Shown here in pieces: positions 1 to 9,520 of a stretch of 64,000 bases of DNA. A program made the translations under genes and the position numbers. The notes beneath the pieces are model-generated. The model was not told the DNA's origin. It worked only from the letters and a program-made list of their open reading frames with translations, and ran no database searches. The stretch covers positions 3,224,001-3,288,000 of the forward strand of contig CP139918.1 of assembly GCA_034423775.1 (NCBI GenBank), given 5' to 3'. Source of the stretch: Alphaproteobacteria bacterium US3C007. Lineage in GTDB: Bacteria > Pseudomonadota > Alphaproteobacteria > Rhodobacterales > Rhodobacteraceae. Positions within the stretch are counted from its first letter, which is position 1, and every line of letters starts with the position of its first letter.

Positions 1-1
1 G

Positions 2-613
2 AAAGCGGTTCACTTCAACAGTGAAAATCCATTTATTCTGGCTTCGGGCTTGCCAAGCCCAACCTATATTGATTGTCGAAAACTGATCAGCTTTCCTCGC
101 ATTCGCAGCAGCCTAATGGATTTCCTAACCGTAACGGTGATGCGAAATGTCGGATATGAAGCCTTTGATTCGGTGGCAGGTGGAGAAACCGCTGGAATTC
201 CTTTTGCGGCCCTGATGGCCGAGCGGATGGCCCTTCCCATGACGTATATTCGCAAAAAACCAAAGGGCTACGGCAGAAATGCGCGTATCGAAGGGCTTAT
301 GAGCGAAGGACAAAACGTTTTGTTGGTCGAAGACTTAACCACCGATGGGGGCAGCAAACTAAGCTTCGTTGACGCCATTCGCGATACCGGCGCAGCCTGT
401 GCCCATACGGCAGTAATATTTTATTATGGGATATTTGAGGAAACCGAAAAAACGCTGTCGGATCATGGTGTTGGCCTTCACTACCTGTGCACCTGGTGGG
501 ATGTATTGCGCGAAGCCAAGGCTCAATCTGCGTTTGACTCAAAAACATTGCACGAAGTTGAACAGTTTCTTACCGACCCACGCGCTTGGCAAAACGGCCG
601 CAAATCTACGTGA
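2..613 (+). CDS. pyrE: Orotate phosphoribosyltransferase (5' end cut off)
   Basis: Transfers the phosphoribosyl group of PRPP to orotate to give orotidine 5'-phosphate in pyrimidine synthesis; cytosolic. The frame is open from the first bases of the window and reads through a segment ([18 protein letters not shown]) that is typical of the N-terminus of the family, so the gene begins upstream of position 1; a TTG at 50 is not the real start. The lysine-rich catalytic loop ([16 protein letters not shown]) and the PRPP-binding motif ([13 protein letters not shown]) are both present. About 203 codons are visible, close to the usual full length of 210-230, so only a few codons are missing. It ends with TGA; the next gene, dnaB, starts about 165 bases later on the same strand. 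Confidence 0.95.
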   Translation, partial: KAVHFNSENPFILASGLPSPTYIDCRKLISFPRIRSSLMDFLTVTVMRNVGYEAFDSVAGGETAGIPFAALMAERMALPMTYIRKKPKGYGRNARIEGLMSEGQNVLLVEDLTTDGGSKLSFVDAIRDTGAACAHTAVIFYYGIFEETEKTLSDHGVGLHYLCTWWDVLREAKAQSAFDSKTLHEVEQFLTDPRAWQNGRKST

Positions 614-706
614 GCAATCGCAGAAAATATGCCAAAGACCAAAGGACGCCCCCCTACATTTGGGCGCATCCCTAGGATATCACCGCAATATGTGCTAGTG
701 TTACAC

Positions 707-715
707 TTATCCACA
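707..715 (+). promoter_or_regulatory. Consensus DnaA box upstream of dnaB
   Basis: The nonamer TTATCCACA is an exact match to the strict DnaA-box consensus TTATnCACA and lies about 65 bases before the dnaB start. No second perfect box is seen in the same intergenic region, so this is not an origin by itself. A role in coupling helicase expression to DnaA activity is an inference from position only. Confidence 0.55.
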
Positions 716-779
716 GAAACATACAATTTGCCCCACGCCGCGCAATCAGGCAAGTAAGAAGCTCAAAGAGAGCGATGTG

Positions 780-2270
780 ATGAATAAGATATCTGATATA
801 AACAGCCAAGAGCCGGACCAAGAGTCGCTGGATATTGCGCCCCATTCGATTGAGGCCGAGCAGCAACTTCTGGGTGCGATTCTTACCAATAATGATATTT
901 TCGATCGGATCGCCAGCATCGTAACACCCGAGCATTTTTACGATCCGGTACATGCGCGGATATTCGAACTTGCCAGCGCACGAATTGCCAAAAATAATTT
1001 GGCCTCACCGGTTACACTTGCAACGTTTTTGCAAGATGATGAAGGTCTAAAAGAGCTGGGTGGGGCTGCATATTTGGCGCGGCTTGCTGCCTCAGCAGTG
1101 GCTGGATTTGCTGCGCGCGATTACGCCCAAATGATCTATGATTTAGCCATTCGGCGAAATTTAATCCAGCTCGGCCAAGATATTAGCGCACGCGCCACAA
1201 CAATGGATGAAAGCCAAGAGCCCGCGGAGCAAATCGTCGTGGCCGAACAAGCGCTGTATAAGCTGGGCGAAGAAGGTCAGGGCGAAAGCGGCTTTCAATC
1301 CTTTCTAAGAGCCGTTACCGCCGCCGTGGATGTGGCCAATAATGCCTATAAGCGCGAGGGTGGATTAGCTGGCATCTCTACGGGATTGATTGATATGGAT
1401 AAAAAGCTAGGCGGGCTTCATAAGTCTGACTTGTTGATCCTGGCTGGGCGCCCGTCGATGGGCAAAACCTCGCTTGCCACGAATGTCGCCTTCAACATCG
1501 CCAAAGCCTATCAAAAAGGTCAATTGGCAGATGGCAGCGAGGGAACGCTGAATGGCGGTGTTGTTGGCTTTTTTAGCTTGGAAATGAGCGCTGAGCAGCT
1601 GGCTGCCCGTATATTGTCCGAGGCCTCCGAAGTGCCCTCTGAGCAGATTCGGCGCGGTGATATGACAGAAACCGAGTTTCGGCGGTTTGTTGACGCGGCA
1701 AAAACGCTGGAAAGCTGCCCCTTATTCATTGATGACACCCCGGCCCTGCCAATTTCGCAATTGGCCGCGCGTGCGCGCAGGTTGAAGCGAACGCATGGTT
1801 TGGATGTGCTTATTATAGATTATCTGCAACTGGTTCGCCCTGCTTCGGCAAAAGACAGCCGCGTAAACGAAGTGTCAGAGATCACCCAAGGCCTTAAAGC
1901 TATTGCCAAAGAATTGGACATTCCCGTTATCGCGCTGTCGCAGCTTTCGCGACAGGTGGAAAATCGCGATGACAAGCGCCCCCAATTGGCAGATTTGCGT
2001 GAATCGGGGTCAATTGAACAGGATGCCGATGTGGTGATGTTCGTGTTTCGAGAGGAGTATTACAAAGAGCGCGAAAAACCCGGCGATCACGATCTTGAAA
2101 AAATGGCTCTGTGGCAAGATGAAATGGAGCGGCTGCATGGGAAAGCGGAAATCGTTATCGGAAAGCAGCGCCACGGTCCTATTGGAACCGTTGAGCTTAG
2201 CTTTGAAGGCAGATTTACCCGTTTTGGCAATTTGGTCAAACCCTGGCAGCAAGACAGTGAACGCGAATAG
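780..2270 (+). CDS. dnaB: Replicative DNA helicase DnaB
   Basis: Hexameric 5'-3' helicase that unwinds DNA at the replication fork and binds primase. The N-terminal DnaB domain (about residues 20-120, beginning near HSIEAEQQLLGAIL) is followed by a linker and a RecA-like core with the Walker A motif AGRPSMGKTSL (about residue 220), a Walker B segment VLIIDYLQLV (about 345) and the DRESGSIEQDADVVMFVFR region. Length of 496 residues is normal; no intein is present. A GTG at 777 directly precedes the ATG at 780; the GAGAG at 768-772 is better spaced for the ATG, which I chose. Followed by alr on the same strand after about 145 bases. Confidence 0.97.
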   Translation: MNKISDINSQEPDQESLDIAPHSIEAEQQLLGAILTNNDIFDRIASIVTPEHFYDPVHARIFELASARIAKNNLASPVTLATFLQDDEGLKELGGAAYLARLAASAVAGFAARDYAQMIYDLAIRRNLIQLGQDISARATTMDESQEPAEQIVVAEQALYKLGEEGQGESGFQSFLRAVTAAVDVANNAYKREGGLAGISTGLIDMDKKLGGLHKSDLLILAGRPSMGKTSLATNVAFNIAKAYQKGQLADGSEGTLNGGVVGFFSLEMSAEQLAARILSEASEVPSEQIRRGDMTETEFRRFVDAAKTLESCPLFIDDTPALPISQLAARARRLKRTHGLDVLIIDYLQLVRPASAKDSRVNEVSEITQGLKAIAKELDIPVIALSQLSRQVENRDDKRPQLADLRESGSIEQDADVVMFVFREEYYKEREKPGDHDLEKMALWQDEMERLHGKAEIVIGKQRHGPIGTVELSFEGRFTRFGNLVKPWQQDSERE

Positions 2271-2414
2271 CCAAAACTGTAAGCTAAAAATGATCTTGCC
2301 GAACCCTGCATCGTAGCGCGTTAAACCAATGCGATTTTACGCGCCCCTCTCCAACAAGTTGCGCAGAAAGCGCTTTATGCTTGACGTTCTAGAAAGCTCG
2401 GTGAAGAAAAGCGT

Positions 2415-3449
2415 ATGGGCACAGCCGTTTTAACAATTGATTTAAGCGCTCTAAGGGCCAATTGGCAGGCGTTGAACGCGAAATCCGCGGGTATCACGGC
2501 TGCGGTTGTCAAAGCCGATGGCTATGGGCTTGACAGCGCGCGCGTTGCAACCGCTTTAGCGGCAGAAGGCGCGCAGCATTTTTTCGTGGCCGTCGCGGAA
2601 GAAGGCGCGGCGCTGCGCAAAGCGTTGGGCAGCGGCCCCAGTATCAGCGTATTTTCAGGCCATATGGCGCAGGATACCGTTTTAATCAAAGAGGCAAATT
2701 TGATCCCGATGGTTAATTCAGTGGATCAATTGCTGCGCCATATTGAATCGCTTCCGGATCATCCTTTTGGATTGCAACTTGATACGGGTATGAACCGGCT
2801 GGGAATGGAGCCAACCGAATGGACAGCGCTGCGTGATTTGGCGTTGCGCTTAAAGCCACAACTGATCATGTCGCATTTGGCCTGCGCAGATGATCCTAAC
2901 CACCCTATGAACGCACATCAGTTGCAGCTGTTCCGTGAGCTGACTGCCGATTGCAACATTCCGCGTTCGCTGTCGGCAACAGGTGGCATTCTGTTGGGCG
3001 AAGCGTATCACTTCGAAGTTACCCGCCCGGGCATCGGGCTTTACGGCGGCGCGCCCTTTTTAGAGGCAAACCCAGTTGTACAAATTGATATTCCCGTGAT
3101 CCAAACACGCCCCGTGACTGCCGGTGAAACCGTGGGCTACTCAAACACTTGGACCGCGACAACCCCAAGGCAAATTGCAACCATATCTGCCGGATATGCC
3201 GATGGTATCCTGCGCGCTATGGGCCCAAATACGCGGCTGTTTTCAGACAATATCGGATGCCCTATCGTGGGGCGCATTTCAATGGATTTAATTTGCGTCG
3301 ACGTCACCCTGCTTGATCACGTGCCGGAAAGTTTACAATTGTTAAATGCGGCGCAGGGTATTGATACGCTGGCCGATGGCGCTGGTACGATCGGATATGA
3401 GATATTAACCTCTTTAGGCGGGCGCTACGAACGGCGATATACCGAATGA
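2415..3449 (+). CDS. alr: Alanine racemase
   Basis: PLP enzyme interconverting L- and D-alanine to supply D-alanine for peptidoglycan. The N-terminal TIM-barrel carries the PLP-binding lysine in [11 protein letters not shown] (Lys33), and the substrate/barrel motifs [10 protein letters not shown] and [10 protein letters not shown] are present; the C-terminal beta domain contains VGYSNTW, corresponding to the catalytic tyrosine region, and GRISMD. At 344 residues it is slightly short but complete. Its TGA overlaps the ATG of the next gene (ATGA), so it is probably translated together with mlaE and mlaF. Confidence 0.95.
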   Translation: MGTAVLTIDLSALRANWQALNAKSAGITAAVVKADGYGLDSARVATALAAEGAQHFFVAVAEEGAALRKALGSGPSISVFSGHMAQDTVLIKEANLIPMVNSVDQLLRHIESLPDHPFGLQLDTGMNRLGMEPTEWTALRDLALRLKPQLIMSHLACADDPNHPMNAHQLQLFRELTADCNIPRSLSATGGILLGEAYHFEVTRPGIGLYGGAPFLEANPVVQIDIPVIQTRPVTAGETVGYSNTWTATTPRQIATISAGYADGILRAMGPNTRLFSDNIGCPIVGRISMDLICVDVTLLDHVPESLQLLNAAQGIDTLADGAGTIGYEILTSLGGRYERRYTE

Positions 3450-4231
3450 AAAGTCTGACCACCTTTTTGCAGGCCACCGGCTCGGCCACGCTTAACATGC
3501 TTGCCGCGACTGGTCGCGTAACGCTGTTTATCCTCGACACGCTGCGCCAAGCCTTTTCGGGGCCGTTTTATCTGCGCGAATTTGGACATGCCCTGATACA
3601 AATAGGCTGGTTATCCTTGCCTGTCGTTGGCTTGACCGCGTTTTTCACGGGCGGCGCTTTGGCTCTGCAAATCTTTGCCGGAGGGGCGCGTTTTAGCGCT
3701 GAAGCGGTGGTTCCATCGATCGTTGCGATCGGTATGGCGCGCGAATTGGGCCCTGTGCTGGGCGGTTTGATGGTTGCGGCACGTGTGGCCAGTTCAATCG
3801 CCGCGGAACTTGGCACAATGAAAGTAACCGAGCAGATCGACGCGTTGGTGACCCTGTCAACAAATCCGATGAAATATCTTACCCTGCCCCGCGTGCTTGC
3901 CGCAACATTGGCAGTGCCTCTTTTGGTGGGCGTTGGCGATGCGATTGGTATTATGGGCGGTTATGTGGTTGGCGTCACCCGGTTAGATTTTAACCCCGCA
4001 GCCTATATAAAAAACACCGTCGATTTTTTGCAGCTTTGGGATATTCTTAGCGGGATGGTAAAAGGGGCCGTATTTGGATTTATCGTGGCTATAATGGGCT
4101 GTTATTTTGGTATGAATTCTGGGCGCGGCGCGCAGGGTGTTGGGCGCGCGACAAAATCTGCCGTGGTAAGCGCCAGCGTTTTAATACTGGCGGCCAATTA
4201 CATCTTAACCGAATTGTTTTTTAGCGCATGA
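3446..4231 (+). CDS. mlaE: MlaE-family ABC transporter permease
   Basis: Inner-membrane permease of the Mla-type lipid transport family that moves phospholipid between inner and outer membranes. The 261-residue protein has about five hydrophobic segments and the family signature region [17 protein letters not shown] followed by [16 protein letters not shown] and the [12 protein letters not shown] segment. It overlaps alr upstream and the ATPase gene downstream, each by ATGA, giving a tight alr-mlaE-mlaF unit. No gene for the MCE-domain substrate protein MlaD, nor MlaB or MlaC, lies beside it. Confidence 0.9.
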   Translation: MKSLTTFLQATGSATLNMLAATGRVTLFILDTLRQAFSGPFYLREFGHALIQIGWLSLPVVGLTAFFTGGALALQIFAGGARFSAEAVVPSIVAIGMARELGPVLGGLMVAARVASSIAAELGTMKVTEQIDALVTLSTNPMKYLTLPRVLAATLAVPLLVGVGDAIGIMGGYVVGVTRLDFNPAAYIKNTVDFLQLWDILSGMVKGAVFGFIVAIMGCYFGMNSGRGAQGVGRATKSAVVSASVLILAANYILTELFFSA

Positions 4232-4974
4232 TACAGCTCGAACACCTTCACAAAAGCTTTGGTTCAAATAAGGTCTTGCAAGGTGTGTCTTTAAAGATCG
4301 CCAAAGGCTCGTCCTTGGTTGTGATAGGAGGCTCAGGCACTGGCAAATCGGTGATATTAAAATGCATATTGGGTTTGATGCGCGTCGATCAAGGTCAAGT
4401 TTTTCTTGAGGGAAAGGATATGCAAACGCTTGATCGCGATCATTTTTTATCGCGCTTCGGCATGCTGTTTCAAGGTGCTGCCTTGTTTGACAGCTTGCCA
4501 GTTTGGCAAAATATTGCCTTCCGCTTGACCCAAGGGGCGTTGAAAAAATCAAAATCTGACGCCCGCGTAATCGCAATCGAAAAGCTGCGCCGGGTCGGAT
4601 TGCAACCGGATGTTGCCGATAAATACCCAAGCGAATTATCCGGTGGCATGCAAAAACGCGTTGGGCTGGCCCGTGCGATCGCCGCAGATCCCGAAATTAT
4701 CTTTTTTGATGAACCAACCACCGGTTTGGACCCCATTATGGCCGGCGTGATCAATGACCTGATCCGGGAAATTGTCACCGAAATGGGAGTCACCGCTATG
4801 ACCATCACCCATGATATGTCTTCGGTTCGCGCGATTGCAGATCAAGTTGCAATGCTTCATTTGGGTAAAATTCAATGGACGGGACCCGTCAAAAACCTGA
4901 CTGAGTCAAATGACCCATTTGTTGATCAATTCATTCATGGGCGCGCCACAGGACCTATCGAAGCGGTTCGTTGA
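4228..4974 (+). CDS. mlaF: MlaF-type ABC transporter ATP-binding protein
   Basis: ATPase partner of the MlaE-type permease just upstream. All nucleotide-binding motifs are visible: Walker A GGSGTGKSV (about residues 35-43), the Q-loop near MLFQGAALFDSLPVW, signature LSGGMQKR (about 138), Walker B IIFFDEPTTGLDP and the switch histidine in TITHDM. The LFDSL-type Q-loop and GGMQKR signature are characteristic of the Mla/Mkl group. Length of 248 residues is usual. It shares an ATGA overlap with mlaE; radA begins about 100 bases downstream. Confidence 0.92.
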   Translation: MIQLEHLHKSFGSNKVLQGVSLKIAKGSSLVVIGGSGTGKSVILKCILGLMRVDQGQVFLEGKDMQTLDRDHFLSRFGMLFQGAALFDSLPVWQNIAFRLTQGALKKSKSDARVIAIEKLRRVGLQPDVADKYPSELSGGMQKRVGLARAIAADPEIIFFDEPTTGLDPIMAGVINDLIREIVTEMGVTAMTITHDMSSVRAIADQVAMLHLGKIQWTGPVKNLTESNDPFVDQFIHGRATGPIEAVR

Positions 4975-5074
4975 AGGCTGCGCAAAAAAATGGCGTTTAT
5001 GGCGATGCGTGCAACATCACTGGATCGTGCAATGCAAGCTTGCCATCAGCCCGCAAAATTGGCACATAACGCGC

Positions 5075-6439
5075 ATGGCTAAATCCAAATCTTATTCTTG
5101 CTCAGATTGCGGCGCCGTCACCAATAAATGGTCAGGCCGCTGCGATTCTTGCGAGGCCTGGAATACAATTTCAGAAGACACAGCCTTAAGCTCAGGCCCA
5201 TCAAAAACCTCATTAGGGGCGAAAAAAGGGAGCCCTGTTCAACTGAGCAACCTTGACACCGACGAAGCGCCAAATCCACGCACACAGAGCGGAATAGACG
5301 AGCTTGACCGCGTTTTGGGCGGCGGCCTCGTGCCAGCCTCTGCCATTTTGGTGGGGGGAGATCCAGGTATCGGAAAATCAACGCTTTTGCTGCAAGCGGC
5401 GGCGCAATTTGCACATAACGGATTAAAAACCATCTACATCTCGGGCGAAGAAGCCAGCGCACAGGTTCGGATGCGGGCGCAGCGCTTAGGCTTGAAAGAA
5501 GCCCCTATTCAACTTGGGGCCGAAACAAATCTGCGAAATATACTAACAACATTAGACAGTGAAAAACCCAAATTAGTGATTATTGATTCGATTCAAACGA
5601 TTTGGTCGGATCACGTTGACAGCGCCCCCGGCAGCGTCAGCCAAGTGCGCGCCGCAGCGCATGAATTGACCAATTTCGCAAAAAAGCGCGGCATCTCGGT
5701 TGTATTGGTGGGCCATGTTACCAAAGAGGGGCAGATTGCAGGGCCCCGCGTGGTTGAACATATGGTCGATACGGTGCTTTATTTTGAGGGTGAACGCGGC
5801 CATCAATTTCGCATTCTGCGCGCGGTCAAGAACCGGTTTGGCGCCGCCGATGAGATCGGTGTTTTTGAGATGACCGGCAAGGGCCTGCAAGAAATAAGCA
5901 ATCCATCGGCCTTATTCCTTTCGGAACGGGGAACCCCAAGCCCAGGTGCGGTGGTGTTTGCTGGAATGGAAGGCACGCGCCCGGTTTTGGTTGAATTTCA
6001 GGCCCTCGTGGCCCCGACTCCGCACGCGCAGGCCCGCCGCTCGGTGGTCGGATGGGATAATGCCCGTTTGGCAATGGTCTTGGCGGTGCTCGAAGCCCGT
6101 TGTGGCATTCCATTTTCAGGCATGGACGTCTATTTAAATGTGGCAGGCGGTTTAAAAATCAATGAGCCTGCCGCAGATCTTGCCGTTGCCGCCGCGCTTC
6201 TTTCGGCGCGCGAAGATGTAAGCCTTCCCGCAGAATCGGTGGTCTTTGGAGAAATTAGCCTCTCCGGAGCATTAAGACCGGTTGCTCAATCAGAAAATAG
6301 GTTGAAAGAAGCGCAAAAGCTTGGTTTCAGCAAAGCCATCATACCAACCGCAGAACAGCGGCTCAGTAAAGAATACCTTGAATTGACTCAATTTACGGAT
6401 CTATCCTCGTTTGTTGGTGACATATTCGGTGCAGGTTAA
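5075..6439 (+). CDS. radA: DNA repair protein RadA
   Basis: Branch-migration ATPase of homologous recombination. Order of parts: N-terminal four-cysteine zinc finger (CSDCG...CDSC, residues 9-27 or so), RecA-like core with Walker A GGDPGIGKST, the RadA-specific KNRFG motif (AVKNRFGAADEIG) and a C-terminal Lon-protease-like domain containing the SGMDVYLNVAGG segment. The open frame extends upstream to 4910, inside mlaF, but the ATG at 5075 gives the standard N-terminus MAKSKSYSCSDCG and the standard length of 454 residues, so I used it. cvpA follows after 26 bases. Confidence 0.95.
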   Translation: MAKSKSYSCSDCGAVTNKWSGRCDSCEAWNTISEDTALSSGPSKTSLGAKKGSPVQLSNLDTDEAPNPRTQSGIDELDRVLGGGLVPASAILVGGDPGIGKSTLLLQAAAQFAHNGLKTIYISGEEASAQVRMRAQRLGLKEAPIQLGAETNLRNILTTLDSEKPKLVIIDSIQTIWSDHVDSAPGSVSQVRAAAHELTNFAKKRGISVVLVGHVTKEGQIAGPRVVEHMVDTVLYFEGERGHQFRILRAVKNRFGAADEIGVFEMTGKGLQEISNPSALFLSERGTPSPGAVVFAGMEGTRPVLVEFQALVAPTPHAQARRSVVGWDNARLAMVLAVLEARCGIPFSGMDVYLNVAGGLKINEPAADLAVAAALLSAREDVSLPAESVVFGEISLSGALRPVAQSENRLKEAQKLGFSKAIIPTAEQRLSKEYLELTQFTDLSSFVGDIFGAG

Positions 6440-6465
6440 TGACGCGCGATAAGGAAGTGGATTAA

Positions 6466-7017
6466 ATGGACACATTCAACATTGTTGACGGCGGCATCCT
6501 GGCGATTATTCTCTTATCAGCCGTTTTGGCCTATTCGCGCGGGTTACTGCGAGAGTTAATGGCGATCGCAGGTTGGGTGGCCGCGGCGGTGTTAGGGTTT
6601 ATATTTGCACCGCAACTTTTGCCCCTGGTCAAAGAAATTCCCGCAATCGGGCCAATTCTCGCTGATAGTTGCGAGCTGTCGATCATTGTATCCTTTGTAA
6701 CCATCTTCGCAGTGTTTTTGGTCGTCTTATCTTTGTTCACGCCGCTTTTATCCTCTGCAATAGATAAAACAGCGATCGGCCGGCTTGATCGCGGGCTGGG
6801 GCTGCTCTTTGGTCTGTTGCGTGGAGTGGCTTTGATTGCGATCGCATTTTTTGCCTATCGGACAGTTTTCAATACAGAAAGCTACGCCATAATCGAAGCA
6901 AGCCTCTCAGCCCAATTGTTCAGTGATTTGGCCACGGCAATAACCGAACGCAATCCAGAGCGCGCTTTGGGGTGGATCACCCTACAATATGAGCAATTGG
7001 TTCTGGTCTGCGAATAA
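6466..7017 (+). CDS. cvpA: CvpA family membrane protein
   Basis: Small inner-membrane protein of the CvpA family, named for colicin V production and often encoded beside purF. The 183-residue sequence has four hydrophobic segments (about residues 7-25, 28-50, 65-88 and 105-125); the N-terminus FNIVDGGILAIILLSAVLAY is typical. A good ribosome site (AAGGAAG) precedes the ATG. It sits between radA and purF on the same strand, the usual neighbourhood. Molecular role is not established for this family, so only family membership is claimed. Confidence 0.9.
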   Translation: MDTFNIVDGGILAIILLSAVLAYSRGLLRELMAIAGWVAAAVLGFIFAPQLLPLVKEIPAIGPILADSCELSIIVSFVTIFAVFLVVLSLFTPLLSSAIDKTAIGRLDRGLGLLFGLLRGVALIAIAFFAYRTVFNTESYAIIEASLSAQLFSDLATAITERNPERALGWITLQYEQLVLVCE

Positions 7018-7166
7018 ATAATAGATGGGTTTACGCCGCGTGCTAAAAACCTTGGGAAAACGACGGATCTTTCGCATTACATCCGTGACAGACTGGCTGA
7101 AACTCGATAAGAGCTTGAGTAAATCCTGCGCCTAAATCGGAGCTGCTTATTTTGCAAACCAAGACC

Positions 7167-8618
7167 ATGCCGCCAGCGAACCCATTTGATGATGATAAAC
7201 TGCGCGAGGAATGCGGCGTCTTTGGCGTCACCGGCGTTCAGGACGCAGCCAATTTTGTCGCTTTGGGCTTGCATGCGCTTCAACATCGGGGGCAAGAGGC
7301 CGGAGGAATTGTTGCCCATGATCCCGAAGCCGGTTTTAACTCAGCCCGTCGGTTTGGCTATGTGCGAGATAATTTTACATCGCAATCCTTGATGCAAACT
7401 TTACCGGGATCGTTGTCTATTGGCCATGTACGCTATTCAACCGCGGGCAAAAAAGGCGCTGCGATCCGCGATGTTCAACCTTTTTTTGGAGAATTTGCAA
7501 TGGGCGGCGCGGCCATTGCGCATAATGGAAACATCACCAATGCCGACTCATTGCGGCGCGAATTGATCGAACGTGGCTCGATTTTTCAAAGCTCCTCGGA
7601 TAGCGAATGTATTATTCATCTGATGGCGCGCTCTTTACAGCGGAATATTCCCGAACGCATGGAAGATGCCTTGCGGCGCGTTGAGGGCGCTTTTTCCATC
7701 GTCGCGATGACGCGCACGAAACTGATCGGGGTGCGCGATCCTTTGGGCGTAAGGCCTCTGGTGCTTGGTCGGTTGGGGGATGGATGGGCCTTAAGCTCTG
7801 AAACCTGCGCCTTGGATATCATTGGAGCCGATTTTGTGCGGGACATCGCCCCCGGTGAGATGGTCGTGATAACCGATAAAGGTGTAGAAAGCCACTTTCC
7901 GTTTCGGCAGCAAAACCCAAGATTTTGCATTTTCGAACATGTATATTTCTCGCGCCCCGATAGTATTATTGGAGGCCGCTCCGTCTATGAGACGCGCCGG
8001 CAAATCGGCGTTGAACTGGCCAAAGAAAGCCCTGTAGACGCAGATTTGGTTTGCCCAGTGCCCGATAGCGGAACGCCTGCTGCGATTGGATTCTCGCAGC
8101 AATCGGGAATTCCCTACGCGATGGGGATCATTCGAAATCAATATATGGGGCGCACGTTTATTGAGCCAACAGAACAAATCCGCAATATGGGCGTACGTTT
8201 GAAACTGAATGTGAACCGCGCTTTGATCAAAGGGAAACGGATCATTTTGGTGGACGATTCCGTTGTTCGCGGCACAACCTCTCGCAAAATCAAAGAGATG
8301 ATCCTAGATGCTGGTGCTGCAGAAGTGCATTTTCGCATCGCCAGCCCCCCCACAGCTTGGCCCTGCTTTTACGGAGTAGATACCCCTCAGCGGGAAAAAC
8401 TATTGGCGGCCACGATGACCGAAGACGAAATGCGCCAACATTTGGCAATCGACAGTTTAAAGTTCATTTCACTCAACGGGCTTTATCGCGCGGTCGGCGA
8501 AGCCAAAGGGCGCGACAGCAGCTGTCCACAATATTGCGACGCCTGTTTCTCAGGTGAATACCCTGTCGAACCCTCAGACATGATTACAAAAGGCTTTGTT
8601 TTGAAGGCGGCAGAATAA
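7167..8618 (+). CDS. purF: Amidophosphoribosyltransferase
   Basis: First committed step of purine synthesis: PRPP plus glutamine to phosphoribosylamine. The N-terminal glutaminase nucleophile is the Cys of REECGVFGV, preceded by a short propeptide that would be removed. The PRPP motif VDDSVVRGTTS is present. Cysteines in FCIFEHVYF, WPCFYGVD and CPQYCDACF match the positions of the [4Fe-4S] ligands of the Bacillus-type enzyme. Start choice is open: ATG 7167 gives MPPANPFDDDK, but a TTG at 7152 in frame has a GGAG at 7139-7142 at ideal spacing, and the ATG has none. About 480 residues, normal length. Confidence 0.96.
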   Translation: MPPANPFDDDKLREECGVFGVTGVQDAANFVALGLHALQHRGQEAGGIVAHDPEAGFNSARRFGYVRDNFTSQSLMQTLPGSLSIGHVRYSTAGKKGAAIRDVQPFFGEFAMGGAAIAHNGNITNADSLRRELIERGSIFQSSSDSECIIHLMARSLQRNIPERMEDALRRVEGAFSIVAMTRTKLIGVRDPLGVRPLVLGRLGDGWALSSETCALDIIGADFVRDIAPGEMVVITDKGVESHFPFRQQNPRFCIFEHVYFSRPDSIIGGRSVYETRRQIGVELAKESPVDADLVCPVPDSGTPAAIGFSQQSGIPYAMGIIRNQYMGRTFIEPTEQIRNMGVRLKLNVNRALIKGKRIILVDDSVVRGTTSRKIKEMILDAGAAEVHFRIASPPTAWPCFYGVDTPQREKLLAATMTEDEMRQHLAIDSLKFISLNGLYRAVGEAKGRDSSCPQYCDACFSGEYPVEPSDMITKGFVLKAAE

Positions 8619-8697
8619 AGCGCGTGCAAAACCAATAAAGCAAAAGCGTCTTTCACCGCCTCTTGACGAAGGTCATAAAAATGAGCATCAGCGCCCC

Positions 8698-9345
8698 ATG
8701 ACGGAAAAAATTGCATTGATCACCGGCGCATCGCGCGGGCTCGGCGCAGCCCTGGCCGAAACTTTAAGCGCAACGCATCACATTGTGGCGATTGCGCGTA
8801 CAACAGGTGCGTTAGAGGCGCTTGATGATCGCATCCAAACAGCAGGCGGATCAGCCACTCTTGCCCCGGTTGATATCACAAACCAAGATGCGTTGGCGCA
8901 AATCTGCCGCTCGATCTTTGATCGGTGGGGACATGTTGATCTTTGGTGCCATACGGCGGTGCATGCGGCACCATTGGGGCCAGCATCAACGCTTGACAGC
9001 AAAGATTGGAGCAAATCGATTGCTACGAACCTAACCGCCACCGGCATTTTAATCCCCTTCATTGCGCCGCTTCTGAGGCAAGAGGGGCGCGCCGTATTCT
9101 TTGACGACCTGCATATTGGAAAGAAGTTTTACGGCGCTTATGGGGCAACCAAAACAGCGCAAATCACATTGGCACGCAGTTGGGCCGAAGAACAAAAAAC
9201 GTCGGGGCCGCGCGTTGATATTGTTGCACCTCATCCAATGCCGACCGCAACCCGAGCGCGGTTTCACCCTGGCGAAGCTCGAGAGAGTCTGGCCGATCCG
9301 CTCAGCGAAGCAAAGCGCCTGCTCACGGAGCTCAATCTTATTTAA
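8698..9345 (+). CDS. SDR family NAD(P)-dependent oxidoreductase
   Basis: Short-chain dehydrogenase/reductase of unknown substrate. It has the Rossmann dinucleotide motif TGASRGLGAAL near the N-terminus and a canonical catalytic YGATK in the segment KKFYGAYGATKTAQITLARS. At 215 residues it is shorter than most SDRs (about 250), with a curtailed C-terminal substrate loop. It starts about 80 bases after purF on the same strand and may be in that operon; the position after purF appears in other rhodobacters, but no purine role is known to me. No clear ribosome site precedes the ATG. Confidence 0.88.
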   Translation: MTEKIALITGASRGLGAALAETLSATHHIVAIARTTGALEALDDRIQTAGGSATLAPVDITNQDALAQICRSIFDRWGHVDLWCHTAVHAAPLGPASTLDSKDWSKSIATNLTATGILIPFIAPLLRQEGRAVFFDDLHIGKKFYGAYGATKTAQITLARSWAEEQKTSGPRVDIVAPHPMPTATRARFHPGEARESLADPLSEAKRLLTELNLI

Positions 9346-9520
9346 GCTTAATGACCCGGCGGCAATAGTCCAAACCCCAGCCTCAAAAAGGGAAATGCAT
9401 CCTGTTCATTATTGTCCATTTTGAAAAAACGCGGGGGCAAATTAAAAGCTTATGACGCGGATGGCTTGCCGGCATGAACAGTCTGCTTTAAGCAGTGAAA
9501 GGCGAGAATAGGGTGGAAAT

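Noticed and set aside
635-672. Terminator after pyrE (CGCCC...GGGCG)
   Set aside because: Only a five-base stem with a ten-base loop and no T run.
7025-7135. A 36-codon + frame between cvpA and purF (MGLRRVLKTLGKRRIFRITS)
   Set aside because: No ribosome site and no coupling to either neighbour; arginine-rich composition is common in chance frames of this genome.
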